A stretch of 64,000 bases of DNA from Desulfovibrionaceae bacterium. Lineage in GTDB: Bacteria; Desulfobacterota; Desulfovibrionia; Desulfovibrionales; Desulfovibrionaceae. The stretch's first letter is position 1. Every line of letters starts with the position of its first letter. Below are positions 8,237 through 16,039 of the stretch, piece by piece. Position numbers and translations under genes: made by a program. The DNA lies in contig JAHZEL010000007.1 in assembly GCA_019421865.1 (NCBI GenBank), positions 186,001 through 250,000 of the forward strand, given 5' to 3'. The notes under the pieces were generated by a model. The model was not told the DNA's origin. It did not search any database and worked only from the letters and a program-made list of their open reading frames with translations.

Positions 8237-8638
8237 CTACTTCTTATACACTTCGGAGGGATCAAAAACCTGCGGACTGCAGATGTCCACTTCGCCGCTG
8301 CCGGGCGTGATCCGCCGATAAAAACAGCTTCTTCTGCCGGTATGGCAGGCAGAGCCTCCCACCTGTTCGATCTCCAGCACCACGGCATCGGAGTCGCAGT
8401 CAAGCCGAATGGCCTTGACGATCTGCACATTGCCGGAGCTTTCACCCTTATGCCACAGCTTCTGGCGGCTGCGGCTCCAGTAATGAGCCTCGCCGGTGGC
8501 CAGCGTGGCCTCCCAGGCTTCGCGGTTCATCCAGGCCAGCATGAGCACCTCGCCGGTAGCGGCGTCCTGAGCAACGGCGGCGATGAGTCCTCCGGCCTTG
8601 GAGAAATCAGGAGTAAAGTCAGAGGGAGCTTGGAACAT
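8237..8638 (-). CDS. hisI: Phosphoribosyl-AMP cyclohydrolase
   Basis: A 133-aa single-domain enzyme that opens the purine ring of PR-AMP in histidine synthesis. The metal-binding motifs LDCDSDAVVLEIEQ and GGSACHTGRRSCFYR are intact. There is no C-terminal HisE domain, so the PR-ATP pyrophosphohydrolase must be encoded elsewhere. First gene of the hisI-hisG pair. Confidence 0.95.
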   Translation of the reverse strand: MFQAPSDFTPDFSKAGGLIAAVAQDAATGEVLMLAWMNREAWEATLATGEAHYWSRSRQKLWHKGESSGNVQIVKAIRLDCDSDAVVLEIEQVGGSACHTGRRSCFYRRITPGSGEVDICSPQVFDPSEVYKK

Positions 8639-8672
8639 GGGACGGCATCCTTATGAAGTTGCACTCGATGGC

Positions 8673-8696
8673 GTCATCATGACACGCCATGATGAC
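8673..8696. repeat. 9-bp perfect inverted repeat between rny and hisI
   Basis: GTCATCATG (8673-8681) and CATGATGAC (8688-8696) flank a six-base loop. An overlapping GGCGT/ACGCC pairing is also possible. There is no T-run on either side, so it is not a classical terminator. It could be an operator or a leader hairpin for hisI, or a 3'-end structure for rny. Confidence 0.4.
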
Positions 8697-8711
8697 AAGA
8701 GTGTGATGATC

Positions 8712-10274
8712 CTACTTGGCAAAGCCCACGGCGCGGCGTTCACGGATCACGGTTACGCGGATCTGGCCGGGGTAGGTGAGATTTTCCTCGATCTTGGCGG
8801 AAATGTCCTTGCAGAGCAGATAGGTGCTGTCGTCATCCACATTGTCGGAATTGACGATGACGCGCAGTTCCCGGCCCGCCTGAATGGCGTAGGACTTGGC
8901 CACTCCCTCGAAGGAATCTGCGATGTTCTCCAGGTCCTCAAGGCGCTTGACGTAGTTCTCAAGCAGCTCCTTACGCGCGCCGGGACGGGCGCCGGACAGG
9001 GAGTCCGCAGCCTGCACGAGCACGGCAAGCGCGGTTTCGGGATGCACATCCTCATGGTGGGCGGCAATGGCGTGCACGATGTCCTTGCCTTCGCCGTACT
9101 TCTTGGCGATGTCCGCACCGATGAGCGCGTGGGAACCTTCCACCTCATGGTCCACGGCCTTGCCGATGTCATGAAGCAGACCGGCGCGCTTGGCGCGCTT
9201 GATATCCATGCCGAGCTCGGCCGCCATCATGCCGCAGAGCGCGGAAACTTCGAGAGAGTGCTGAAGCACGTTCTGCGTGAAGCTCGTGCGGTACTTGAGC
9301 TGGCCGAGCAGGCGGATGATGTCGGGATTGATGCCGTGCACACCGGCGTCGAAGGTGGCCTGTTCGCCCACTTCGCGGATCTGCACTTCCAGCTCCTGCT
9401 CACACTTGTGCACCACATCCTCGATGCGGGCGGGATGAATGCGGCCGTCCTGAATGAGGCGTTCGAGGGCCATGCGCGCCACCTGACGGCGGATGGGGCT
9501 GTAGGCGGAAAGAATGACGGTTTCCGGCGTGTCGTCGATGATGAGATCCACGCCCGTGGCGGCTTCCAGAGCGCGGATGTTGCGGCCTTCACGGCCGATG
9601 ATGCGACCCTTCATGTCTTCGCTCGGAAGCGTAACGGCCGTCACCGTCTGCTCGCCGACGTAGTCGCCGGCATAGCGCTGTATGGCGCAGGCCAGAATTT
9701 CCTTGGCCTTTCTGTCTGCGGTTTCTCGGGCTTCCGTCTCGATGACGCGCATCATCTTGGCGGCTTCGTGACGGGTACGGGACTCAATTTCTTCAAAAAG
9801 GCGGGTCTTGGCCTCTTCGGCCGTCAGGCCGGAAACTTCCTGAAGGCGGCGTTCCTGTTCGTCCAGCTTGGCTTCAACCTGCATTTCCTTTTCGGCAAGC
9901 ACACGCTCACGCTGCGTCTGCTCCTTTTCCTGAGCAAGAATGTCATGTTCCTTCTGCGTGATGCGCTCCATCTTCTCTTCCATGCGATCGCTGATGTCCT
10001 GCAGCTTCTTCTCACGGTTCTTGAGAGCGCGTTCCTGCTCCTTGCATTCCGCTTCAAAGGAATGCTTCTGGCTGAAAATTTCATTCTGCCCCTGCAGCAG
10101 AATTTCCTTTTTCTGAGCCTGGGCCTCCTTGCGGGCCTCTTCCACGATGCGATGAGCCAGGTCGTTGGCTTCACCGATGCGTTTGCTGGTCACATGACGC
10201 TGTATGAAAACGCCGAGAAGCGAACCGGCCACAAGGCTGACCAGCGCAAAGGCGTACACAAAAATATCATCCAT
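8712..10274 (-). CDS. rny: Ribonuclease Y
   Basis: A 520-aa membrane-anchored endoribonuclease that starts mRNA decay. An N-terminal membrane helix (FVYAFALVSLVAGSLLGVF) is followed by a long charged coiled coil up to about residue 200, a KH domain (GRIIGREGRNIRALEAATGV), and an HD domain with RAGLLHDIGKAVDHE carrying the metal ligands. The frame is open to 10592, but that extension would run through the 6S RNA; the ATG at 10274 gives the standard N-terminus and length. It lies downstream of zapA and the 6S gene. Confidence 0.95.
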   Translation of the reverse strand: MDDIFVYAFALVSLVAGSLLGVFIQRHVTSKRIGEANDLAHRIVEEARKEAQAQKKEILLQGQNEIFSQKHSFEAECKEQERALKNREKKLQDISDRMEEKMERITQKEHDILAQEKEQTQRERVLAEKEMQVEAKLDEQERRLQEVSGLTAEEAKTRLFEEIESRTRHEAAKMMRVIETEARETADRKAKEILACAIQRYAGDYVGEQTVTAVTLPSEDMKGRIIGREGRNIRALEAATGVDLIIDDTPETVILSAYSPIRRQVARMALERLIQDGRIHPARIEDVVHKCEQELEVQIREVGEQATFDAGVHGINPDIIRLLGQLKYRTSFTQNVLQHSLEVSALCGMMAAELGMDIKRAKRAGLLHDIGKAVDHEVEGSHALIGADIAKKYGEGKDIVHAIAAHHEDVHPETALAVLVQAADSLSGARPGARKELLENYVKRLEDLENIADSFEGVAKSYAIQAGRELRVIVNSDNVDDDSTYLLCKDISAKIEENLTYPGQIRVTVIRERRAVGFAK

Positions 10275-10420
10275 GATAGTACCTGTAATATGCTGACGGG
10301 CAAGGCCCGATAGGTCTGAAGCGGCAAAAGGGCACGACGGATTTCCGCGACCGCGCCGCGTTCCGGAAAAACATGTCGGGATGTTCCGCTCTGAAAGCGG
10401 AGAAGAGTGCAGAGAAAGGA

Positions 10421-10605
10421 AAAAAAGCCCGGGATGCCGTGAAAAGCTGCTGGCACGAGACCTGGTGGTCTCCAAGTGGGCGCCTGTCCGAAACTTCAGG
10501 CTGCCCGCCCGTGGCGGGTATGCACACCATTTCGGAGACTGGCTCCCTGCTAACGCTAGTGAGGCCGGCGCAAGCCAGCTTTCCACGCACATCCCAGGGA
10601 ATATG
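10421..10605 (-). ncRNA. ssrS: 6S RNA (RNA polymerase regulator)
   Basis: This roughly 180-base gap between zapA and rny folds on the minus strand like 6S RNA. The two ends pair in a long interrupted closing stem: CCTGGGATG, CGTG, AAAGCT and GGC at the 5' side pair with GCC, AGCTTT, CACG and CATCCCGGG at the 3' side. A central bulge follows, whose 3' side carries a small hairpin GAGACC-acca-GGTCTC, as in the 6S of E. coli. An apical arm (TCCGAAA/TTTCGGA and CCCGCC/GGCGGG) closes the top. Seven T follow the closing stem as a terminator, and CATATT sits just before the 5' end as a -10. Position next to zapA is the usual 6S location. 6S RNA mimics an open promoter to hold sigma-70 polymerase. 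Exact ends are estimates. Confidence 0.8.
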
Positions 10606-10640
10606 GGCTTCCGGAGAGGCGATGACGCCTTTGAGCGGTA

Positions 10641-10925
10641 TTACTCCCTGCCGCTCTCTGCCGGAGTGTTCTCCTTCAAACACTGCAGAAGTTCATCCAG
10701 CCGTGAATCCGTCAGACTGTTTTTCTCCTGCAGTTCCAGCAGGTCGTCCGCCATGCTGATGAGCAGCATGACCAGCAACCTGTCTCTGCCGAACTGGCCG
10801 CCCTGCGCCTTCACTCTGCCATATCTCTGCTCCACATACTGCCTGGCTCGTTCCACCCGTTCGGGTCCGGCTTCGGTACGGAACGCGACCTGCAGATCGC
10901 AAAGATCAAGATGGTAGCTGTGCAT
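10641..10925 (-). CDS. zapA: Cell division protein ZapA
   Basis: A 94-aa FtsZ-ring stabiliser. The N-terminal strand region (SYHLDLCDLQVAFRTEAGPE) and the following helix (RVERARQYVEQRYG) fit the ZapA globular domain, and the C-terminal half is a coiled coil (LLISMADDLLELQEKNSLTD). It is followed by the 6S RNA gene and preceded by a ZapB-like coiled-coil gene with a 15-base gap, so the two division genes are probably one operon. Confidence 0.88.
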   Translation of the reverse strand: MHSYHLDLCDLQVAFRTEAGPERVERARQYVEQRYGRVKAQGGQFGRDRLLVMLLISMADDLLELQEKNSLTDSRLDELLQCLKENTPAESGRE

Positions 10926-10940
10926 GGCGGCTGCCTGCCA

Positions 10941-11204
10941 TTAACCGTTCTGCTGCGGTTCACCGGCAGGCAAGGTGCTCTGAATACGGCTGATCAGCGC
11001 GTCAACCCTGTTGCAGGTCTCATCCCGGACGCTGCGTTCACGGTTGAGCTGTTCCTGAAGTTCTTCCGAGGCCATCTGCCCCAGTTCCAGATCTTCACGG
11101 AGACGGTTTCCTTCCTCGCGGAGCTGGTGATTCTCCTCGCGGAGGCGATCCAGTTCCTGAATGAGACTATCGATACGCTGAGCCAGCAGATCCAACTTTT
11201 CCAT
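10941..11204 (-). CDS. ZapB-like coiled-coil cell division protein
   Basis: An 87-aa protein that is almost entirely heptad-repeat coiled coil (LLAQRIDSLIQELDRLREEN and onward), the form of ZapB, which bridges ZapA and the FtsZ ring. The frame is open to 11309, but the ATG at 11204 has an AAGGAG upstream and matches the start of the coiled coil. Coiled-coil proteins are hard to assign by eye; placement directly upstream of zapA supports the division role. Confidence 0.7.
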   Translation of the reverse strand: MEKLDLLAQRIDSLIQELDRLREENHQLREEGNRLREDLELGQMASEELQEQLNRERSVRDETCNRVDALISRIQSTLPAGEPQQNG

Positions 11205-11309
11205 AACTCTTCTATCTCCTTGAGAACCGGCAGGATCCCACCTGAGCGGCTCCGAGAATTTTTGTACACGCCGGATTTTCCGGCCCTGCTTTAAGAACGC
11301 CGCGAACAT

Positions 11310-12505
11310 GGATATGACGGCAATGTTTCTTTCAGCGCTCTTTCCTTATTGATAAGCTATGGAGGCCGGATGAGCAAGTAGATAGAGCGCCCATTATTGG
11401 CAAAGTTCGCAGAAAAAGTAAAAAAGCGCTCTTTATCCTGTCTTCAGGGGCATCCCGTCCCTGCCCCGGCCTGCCTTCTGGAGAAAAAGCCCGGAAAACT
11501 CCTCACGCCTCATTCACAGGGAAGAAAACAGCCCCGGAATCACGGAGTCTCATGGCAGGGCAGCATGAGAGCGCATGATTTCTTCAAAAGTCCGTGTTTG
11601 CGAACCGACGGGAGCCGGACAAGCAGTGCACACCACGCGGAATCGAGGAAAGCAGAGGGGGCGGAGTACAGACGCCGCAACGGAAGCAGCAAAAGCCAAG
11701 AACCCCGCCTGAGAACATTTTCCGGCGTCACGATGTCAGTTCGGAACATATTTGGCCACGTCGCGCATGCGTTTCCTGACAGTTCTGGACAGACAGGCGG
11801 TCAGCAAACAGGAAACGGTCCGGGGATTCCGACAATCCGGGAAAAACACGACGATTCCTCACCGGCCCTTCCCCGAACAACGCTCTTGCGCGCATCTCCA
11901 AGGCCAGCCGGCAGAAAGTGCCCGCTGAAAGACATGGAAAACTGCACTTGCCGATGTGGATTTCGGCAAGCGTAAATCTGTATGCAGAAACAGACTCAGC
12001 CCCAAAAGAAGCGGGGGAACAAACGGTGGTCTGGAGAACAAAAGCCTTCAAAACAGACTATTTTGAGGCTGGGCGGCAAGTACCGTCGCAGCAAGGACTT
12101 TGCCGCCAGTCGCTCCGGCAGGCAAGGGGCTTCATTTCGACTGAAAACTTTCACCAATAATATCAATGAATAACAGATTTTCGAACCGATACAAGTACGT
12201 CAGTCTGCCTTCAATCGCAGCTTCCTCTGCTTTTTCAAACGTTCAAAAAGGGCACGCTCAAGCCCACACGGACAAGAAGCAAAAAGTTAGAAACCACCCG
12301 TAAATTTCTTAAAATCATCATGTGATTTAAAACACAATATATCCCATTCTGCAGCCTCATCCCCTGTCCTCAACAAACGCCCCACTCATCACTACCGACA
12401 GGCATTTTATATTTCCGTCGTCCGATAATTCCTTGAATAGCTGGCATTATCATCGACGATCATGCCGGATGACCGCACTCTCTTCATCGATCTGAGGGCC
12501 GCATT
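11310..12505. other. About 1.2 kb without a recognisable gene
   Basis: Between the ZapB-like gene and the rex terminator I find no reading frame with family resemblance, a ribosome-binding site and neighbour-like codon use on either strand. Base composition is less GC-rich than its surroundings, with AT-rich patches near 12160-12190, 12290-12345 and 12400-12440. An 8-bp inverted repeat CTTGCCGA/TCGGCAAG lies at 11947-11970. The region may hold regulatory RNA, upstream control for the division genes, or decayed sequence. Confidence 0.5.
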
Positions 12506-12543
12506 AAAAAATATCCGCCGGACTCCCGAAGGACTCCGGCGGA
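12502..12543 (-). terminator. Rho-independent terminator of rex
   Basis: TCCGCCGGA/TCCGGCGGA stem (12514-12522 and 12535-12543); on the minus strand it is followed by ATATTTTTTAATGC. Confidence 0.85.
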
Positions 12544-12565
12544 CGAAAAATACGGTAACCTGAGA

Positions 12566-13210
12566 TCAGCGCTGCTTGGTGGAGATATTGAACGTCAGGG
12601 AATAAATCTGATGGAAGAAGTTGACGTACTCCACAAACACGTGATCCGGCACGGTGATGCGGGCGGCAGAATAGTTGAGAATGCCCTTGATGCCGGCATC
12701 CACAAGCTGCGTGGCCGCACGCTGAGCGCGTTCCGGCGGAACGGTGATGATGCCGATTTCAATACCGAGTTCGGGCACCTTTTCCATGAGGGTCTTGGTG
12801 CAGTACACTTCAAGACCATAGAGCTTTTCACCGATCTTGAAGGGATCGCAGTCGAACGCGCCCACAATGGTGAAGCCGTGACGACGGAATTCCTGATAGT
12901 TGAGCAGAGCTCTGCCCATGTTGCCTACGCCGACAAGAGCGGCACGCCATTCGCGGTTGGCGTTGAGGCAGGCTTTGATGACTTCCAGCAAATAAGACAC
13001 ATAATAGCCCACACCGCGAACGCCGAATTCGCCGAAGTAGGCGAGGTCCTTACGAACCTGAGAGGCGTTGACGTCGCAAGCGCGGGACAGGGGTTCGGAA
13101 GAAATGACCTGAACGCCATCCTTGTCCATGGCTTCAAGAACCTGGAGATAGGTGGCGAGCCGCTGAATGGTAGCGCGGGGAATATGTTCGTATTTGGGAG
13201 TCTGGTTCAT
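12566..13210 (-). CDS. rex: Redox-sensing transcriptional repressor Rex
   Basis: A 214-aa NADH/NAD-responsive repressor. Residues 1-80 form a winged helix (IPRATIQRLATYLQVLEAMD, then SQVRKDLAYFGEFGVRGVGY), and a Rossmann domain follows with VGVGNMGRALLNY as the dinucleotide loop and a helix-swapped C-terminus (DHVFVEYVNFFHQIYSLTF). Rex binds operators when NADH is low and releases them when NADH rises. In Desulfovibrio vulgaris Rex controls sulfate-reduction and energy genes. Here it is the last gene after atpE, separated by a partial terminator-like hairpin. Confidence 0.95.
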   Translation of the reverse strand: MNQTPKYEHIPRATIQRLATYLQVLEAMDKDGVQVISSEPLSRACDVNASQVRKDLAYFGEFGVRGVGYYVSYLLEVIKACLNANREWRAALVGVGNMGRALLNYQEFRRHGFTIVGAFDCDPFKIGEKLYGLEVYCTKTLMEKVPELGIEIGIITVPPERAQRAATQLVDAGIKGILNYSAARITVPDHVFVEYVNFFHQIYSLTFNISTKQR

Positions 13211-13226
13211 CGTCTTGGCCGGTTAA

Positions 13227-13263
13227 AAGAATAGGGGCGGAAAGAAATATATCCTTCCCGCCC
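13227..13263 (-). terminator. Partial terminator between atpE and rex
   Basis: A GGGCGG/CCGCCC stem (13235-13240 and 13258-13263) with a 17-base loop; on the minus strand it is followed by CTATTCTTTT. It probably lowers rather than stops transcription into rex. Confidence 0.5.
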
Positions 13264-13274
13264 GATAAATGCAA

Positions 13275-13592
13275 CTACATCTTCACGAAGAGCAGGATGA
13301 GCGCAACGAGAAGGGCGTAGATGACCAGAGATTCGATGAAGGCGAGGCCCAGGATGAGGGACTGGGAGATCTTGCCGGAAGCGTCGGGGTTGCGGGCGAT
13401 GCCTTCGCAGGCAGCCTTGATGGCAGCACCCTGGCCGCAGGCACCGCCGGTGGCGGCGAGGCCGATGCCGAGAGCGATACCGGCGGCGGCGAGGCCGAAG
13501 CCGCTGGCAGCAGCGCCGTCAGCAGCGAAAGCCACGGCAGCGATGGAAACGAGCATGAGGGTGGTCAGGGTCGTAAGAACGATCTTGCGCAT
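13275..13592 (-). CDS. atpE: F0F1 ATP synthase subunit c, with N-terminal signal-like leader
   Basis: A 105-aa rotor ring subunit. Residues 1-23 form an extra hydrophobic leader ending in AFAADG, like a cleavable signal peptide, before the usual two-helix hairpin. Helix one is glycine-rich (GLAAAGIALGIGLAATGG), the polar loop is ARNPDASGK, and helix two carries the ion-binding carboxylate Glu87 in AFIESLVIYALL. Gln54, Ser88 and Tyr92 are also present, residues shared with sodium-binding rings, so the coupling ion is open. It follows atpB in an F0 operon. Confidence 0.95.
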   Translation of the reverse strand: MRKIVLTTLTTLMLVSIAAVAFAADGAAASGFGLAAAGIALGIGLAATGGACGQGAAIKAACEGIARNPDASGKISQSLILGLAFIESLVIYALLVALILLFVKM

Positions 13593-13657
13593 GGTAAAAC
13601 TCCATTACAATTATGAGTGTTGAGGCCGAAAGGCCATTCCCCCGAGGTCAGGTCGGC

Positions 13658-14383
13658 TTAGTGGGCGTGTTCCACGGATCCCTGGATGTAGATCATGGAC
13701 AGGATGAACAGGATGAAGGCCTGAAGCACCTTGCCGAGCAGGAACAGGAAGTACATCGGGACCGTGCCGAGCAGCACGCCGACGTAGATGCTGGCGCCGA
13801 AGCCGAAGAAGATGATGAGCGTCATTTCTTCGGCGAAGATGTTGCCGAAGAGACGGAGCGACATGGAGAGCGGACGGGCGAGATGAGAAATGATCTCAAT
13901 GGGGAACATCAGCGGAATCAGCGGTTTGCTGGAACCGGTGAAGTGGTGGATGTAACCGAAGCCCCAGGTACGGATGCCCACATAGTTGTAATAGATGAAC
14001 ACGCACAGCGCGATGGAAATGGTGGTGTTCAGGTTGGCGGTAGGAGCGTCGCAACCGGGAACGAGACCCAGCAGGTTCATGGTGAGAACGTAGATGAAGA
14101 TGGAGGCGAGCAGGGGAACGAAGCGGCGACCCTTCTCCTCACCGAGGTTGTTCAGCACGAACTTTTCCAGTCCGTCCACAAGCGTCTCGAAGAAGAGCTG
14201 GAACTTTCCGGGCACGAGGCTGATGTTTCTGCGCAGCACGATGCCGGCCACGAGCAGAATGGCCATGCCGAGCCAGGTGAAAAACACATACTTGGTTTCA
14301 ATGGTCATGCCCGCGACCGTGATCTGATCCATGTGGAAGATGGTCGACAGAAGAAGCGGGTGAGCCAGTCCAGATGCAGCCAT
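13658..14383 (-). CDS. atpB: F0F1 ATP synthase subunit a
   Basis: A 241-aa membrane subunit that forms the two half-channels for the coupling ion. Five to six hydrophobic segments are visible, and the essential stator arginine is Arg177 in PLSMSLRLFGNIFAEE. The N-terminus (LSTIFHMDQITVAG) is short and typical. GGAGG precedes the ATG. It lies between the AtpI-type gene and atpE; b, delta and F1 subunits are not in this cluster. Confidence 0.96.
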   Translation of the reverse strand: MAASGLAHPLLLSTIFHMDQITVAGMTIETKYVFFTWLGMAILLVAGIVLRRNISLVPGKFQLFFETLVDGLEKFVLNNLGEEKGRRFVPLLASIFIYVLTMNLLGLVPGCDAPTANLNTTISIALCVFIYYNYVGIRTWGFGYIHHFTGSSKPLIPLMFPIEIISHLARPLSMSLRLFGNIFAEEMTLIIFFGFGASIYVGVLLGTVPMYFLFLLGKVLQAFILFILSMIYIQGSVEHAH

Positions 14384-14411
14384 GGAATCCTCCTGTATGT
14401 GCCAGGCTTGT

Positions 14412-14846
14412 TCAACCCCTGAAAATCAGAGAGACCGGAATGATTATCATTGCTGTGGAAAGACCGGCCGCAAGAGCAACCGGGCTCGCCTGAAAAAACA
14501 CTAATGCTGTATACACGAAAATTCCGGTAATGAAAAGCCTCAATTGCGTTCTGATGAGCAAACCTTTTTTCACAAGGTGTGCCCGACCGGCTCCGAGCTT
14601 GTCCTCTTCGGGCATGGAAGCGGGAAGAACGTGCTGGATAAAAAGAGCAAGAGTGTAAAAATTCCAAAAAGATAGCACCGCCATTACGCCGACCCAGAGA
14701 AGGAACGTTCCCCAGGGACACGCCGCAAGACCGGCCAGAAAAAGGCTCACGGAAACCAGAAAAAGATTTCTTGCCGCCCGGCGTATGGGCGCATGGATAA
14801 AACCGCGTCTCCAGAAGAAACGGTCCGCTTGTTCAATTATGCCCAT
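14412..14846 (-). CDS. ATP synthase subunit I (AtpI-like)
   Basis: A 144-aa protein with about four hydrophobic segments (LFLVSVSLFLAGLAACPWG, FLLWVGVMAVLSFWNFYTL, LFITGIFVYTALVFFQ, VALAAGLSTAMIIIPVSLIF). Position between atpZ and atpB and its size fit ATP synthase subunit I, which helps assemble the c-ring and may move Mg2+. The ATG at 14846 has AGAGGTGA upstream and overlaps the end of atpZ by 14 bases; a ten-residue longer form is less likely. Confidence 0.75.
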   Translation of the reverse strand: MGIIEQADRFFWRRGFIHAPIRRAARNLFLVSVSLFLAGLAACPWGTFLLWVGVMAVLSFWNFYTLALFIQHVLPASMPEEDKLGAGRAHLVKKGLLIRTQLRLFITGIFVYTALVFFQASPVALAAGLSTAMIIIPVSLIFRG

Positions 14847-15375
14847 TGTCACCTCTGTCCGGGGCGTTGCGGTCATCCTTCAGGGCCTGCCGTATGGCTT
14901 CCAGCGTTTCGTCAAGCTCCTCAAGATCACGGTCGGCAGGATCCGCCGTTCCGGCCAGAATGGACGCCATCAGATCATCCTTTCCAGCCGACTCGGCCTC
15001 GGCCGCACGCAAAGACTCCTCGGAATCGGGAATCAGCGCGGCACGAGCGGAATCCGGGGTCGCGGCCTGCTTCTGCACGACTGTTTTCCGCGCCTTTTCT
15101 TCAGCATCTCTGCGGGCTTTTTCCTCAGCGTCGCGCTCGGCGTTGCTTCTGGCCAGATAGCGCGCGTCGATCCATACGTTGCGGAAGCCCGCCGCCAGGC
15201 CGAGCAAAAGGCCCACGGCCGCGCCCACGGGCCAGGAATCGAGCCACTTGTCCACAAGCCAGCCGAGAACGCCGCCCACGATCGGGCCGGAGACCATGTG
15301 AAGTCCCATGGTGCTTGCCGTACCGAGAAGACTGAACTGTCCCGGCTGTCTGCCGCCTTCCTTTTCCGGAGTCAT
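14833..15375 (-). CDS. atpZ: AtpZ/AtpI-family F0 accessory protein
   Basis: About 180 aa. Two hydrophobic hairpin helices near the N-terminus (MGLHMVSGPIVGGVLGWLVD and VGAAVGLLLGLAAGFRNVW) are the AtpZ pattern. The unusual part is a long charged C-terminal tail of about 100 residues rich in Ala, Glu, Lys and Arg (RDAEEKARRDAEEKARK), a likely coiled coil. The ATG at 15375 has GGAGG eight bases upstream, whereas an in-frame ATG at 15393 would place that motif inside the gene. First gene of atpZ-atpI-atpB-atpE. Confidence 0.82.
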   Translation of the reverse strand: MTPEKEGGRQPGQFSLLGTASTMGLHMVSGPIVGGVLGWLVDKWLDSWPVGAAVGLLLGLAAGFRNVWIDARYLARSNAERDAEEKARRDAEEKARKTVVQKQAATPDSARAALIPDSEESLRAAEAESAGKDDLMASILAGTADPADRDLEELDETLEAIRQALKDDRNAPDRGDNGHN

Positions 15376-15547
15376 CTGCAGGCCTCCATCCATTAAATGC
15401 GCTTGGAGTTGGTCAATGTCTGTGTTAGGTATCGTTCTGTGCCGATGCCGTCAATCGGAAAGACCTTTCCGCTGCCGTCCCGTCCTTTCAGGGGAGCACC
15501 CGACCCGTCGGTTCCGCAACCCATCAACATTTTTCCCAGAGGTTCCC

Positions 15548-15970
15548 ATGCCCATTAAACCCGGCGACACTGTTTCTGTCCATTATGTTGGCACTCTGAA
15601 CGACGGTTCCGAATTCGACCGTTCCCGCGAAGGCAGTCCGCTTCGCTTCAAGGTCGGTTCCGGACAGGTCATTCCCGGCTTCGACAAGGCCGTGACGGGC
15701 CATGAGATCGGCGATAAGTTCTCCGTGACCATTCCCGCGGCCGAAGCCTACGGCGACAGACAGGAACAACTCCTCTTTTCCGTTCCGCTGGAGCAGGTGC
15801 CGCCCACCATCAAGCCGCAGGTCGGCATGATGCTGCATGTTTCCACCGATCAGGGCGAACTCGAAGTCACCATCAGCGAAGTGACCGACAAGCACATCGT
15901 TCTGGACGCCAATCATCCCATGGCCGGCAAGGATCTCACCTTTGCTCTGGAAGTGGTTTCGATAGACTGA
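15548..15970 (+). CDS. FKBP-type peptidyl-prolyl isomerase, SlyD-like
   Basis: A 140-aa FKBP with the SlyD layout: the FKBP half (VSVHYVGTLNDGSEFDRS, GSGQVIPGFDKAV), an inserted flap domain (about residues 70-120, from AYGDRQEQ) and a final strand returning to the FKBP fold. These are cytoplasmic folding helpers that isomerise X-Pro bonds. The metal-binding histidine tail of E. coli SlyD is absent. The frame is open far upstream, but the ATG at 15548 gives the family N-terminus MPIKPGDTVSVHY, with AGAGG upstream. Confidence 0.9.
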   Translation: MPIKPGDTVSVHYVGTLNDGSEFDRSREGSPLRFKVGSGQVIPGFDKAVTGHEIGDKFSVTIPAAEAYGDRQEQLLFSVPLEQVPPTIKPQVGMMLHVSTDQGELEVTISEVTDKHIVLDANHPMAGKDLTFALEVVSID

Positions 15971-15996
15971 CTGCGGGCGCAGGCCCACACACTGAA

Positions 15997-16020
15997 GGCC
16001 CGCATGTCGGGCCGCTTATC
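15997..16020 (+). terminator. Possible terminator after the SlyD-like gene
   Basis: GGCCCG/CGGGCC stem (15997-16002 and 16008-16013) followed by GCTTATCTTTCTTTT; the T-run is interrupted, so readthrough into glnN is likely. Confidence 0.5.
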
Positions 16021-16039
16021 TTTCTTTTAAGGAGTTCGC

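Noticed and set aside
11982..12173. A 63-codon basic frame (MQKQTQPQKKRGNKRW start) in the 1.2-kb gap
   Set aside because: No ribosome-binding site, no recognised family, and it overlaps another open frame; not enough to call a gene.
12176..12190. GGTTCGAAAAT on the minus strand as a tRNA T-loop
   Set aside because: The flanking bases cannot form the 5-bp T stem and no acceptor or anticodon arm is found.
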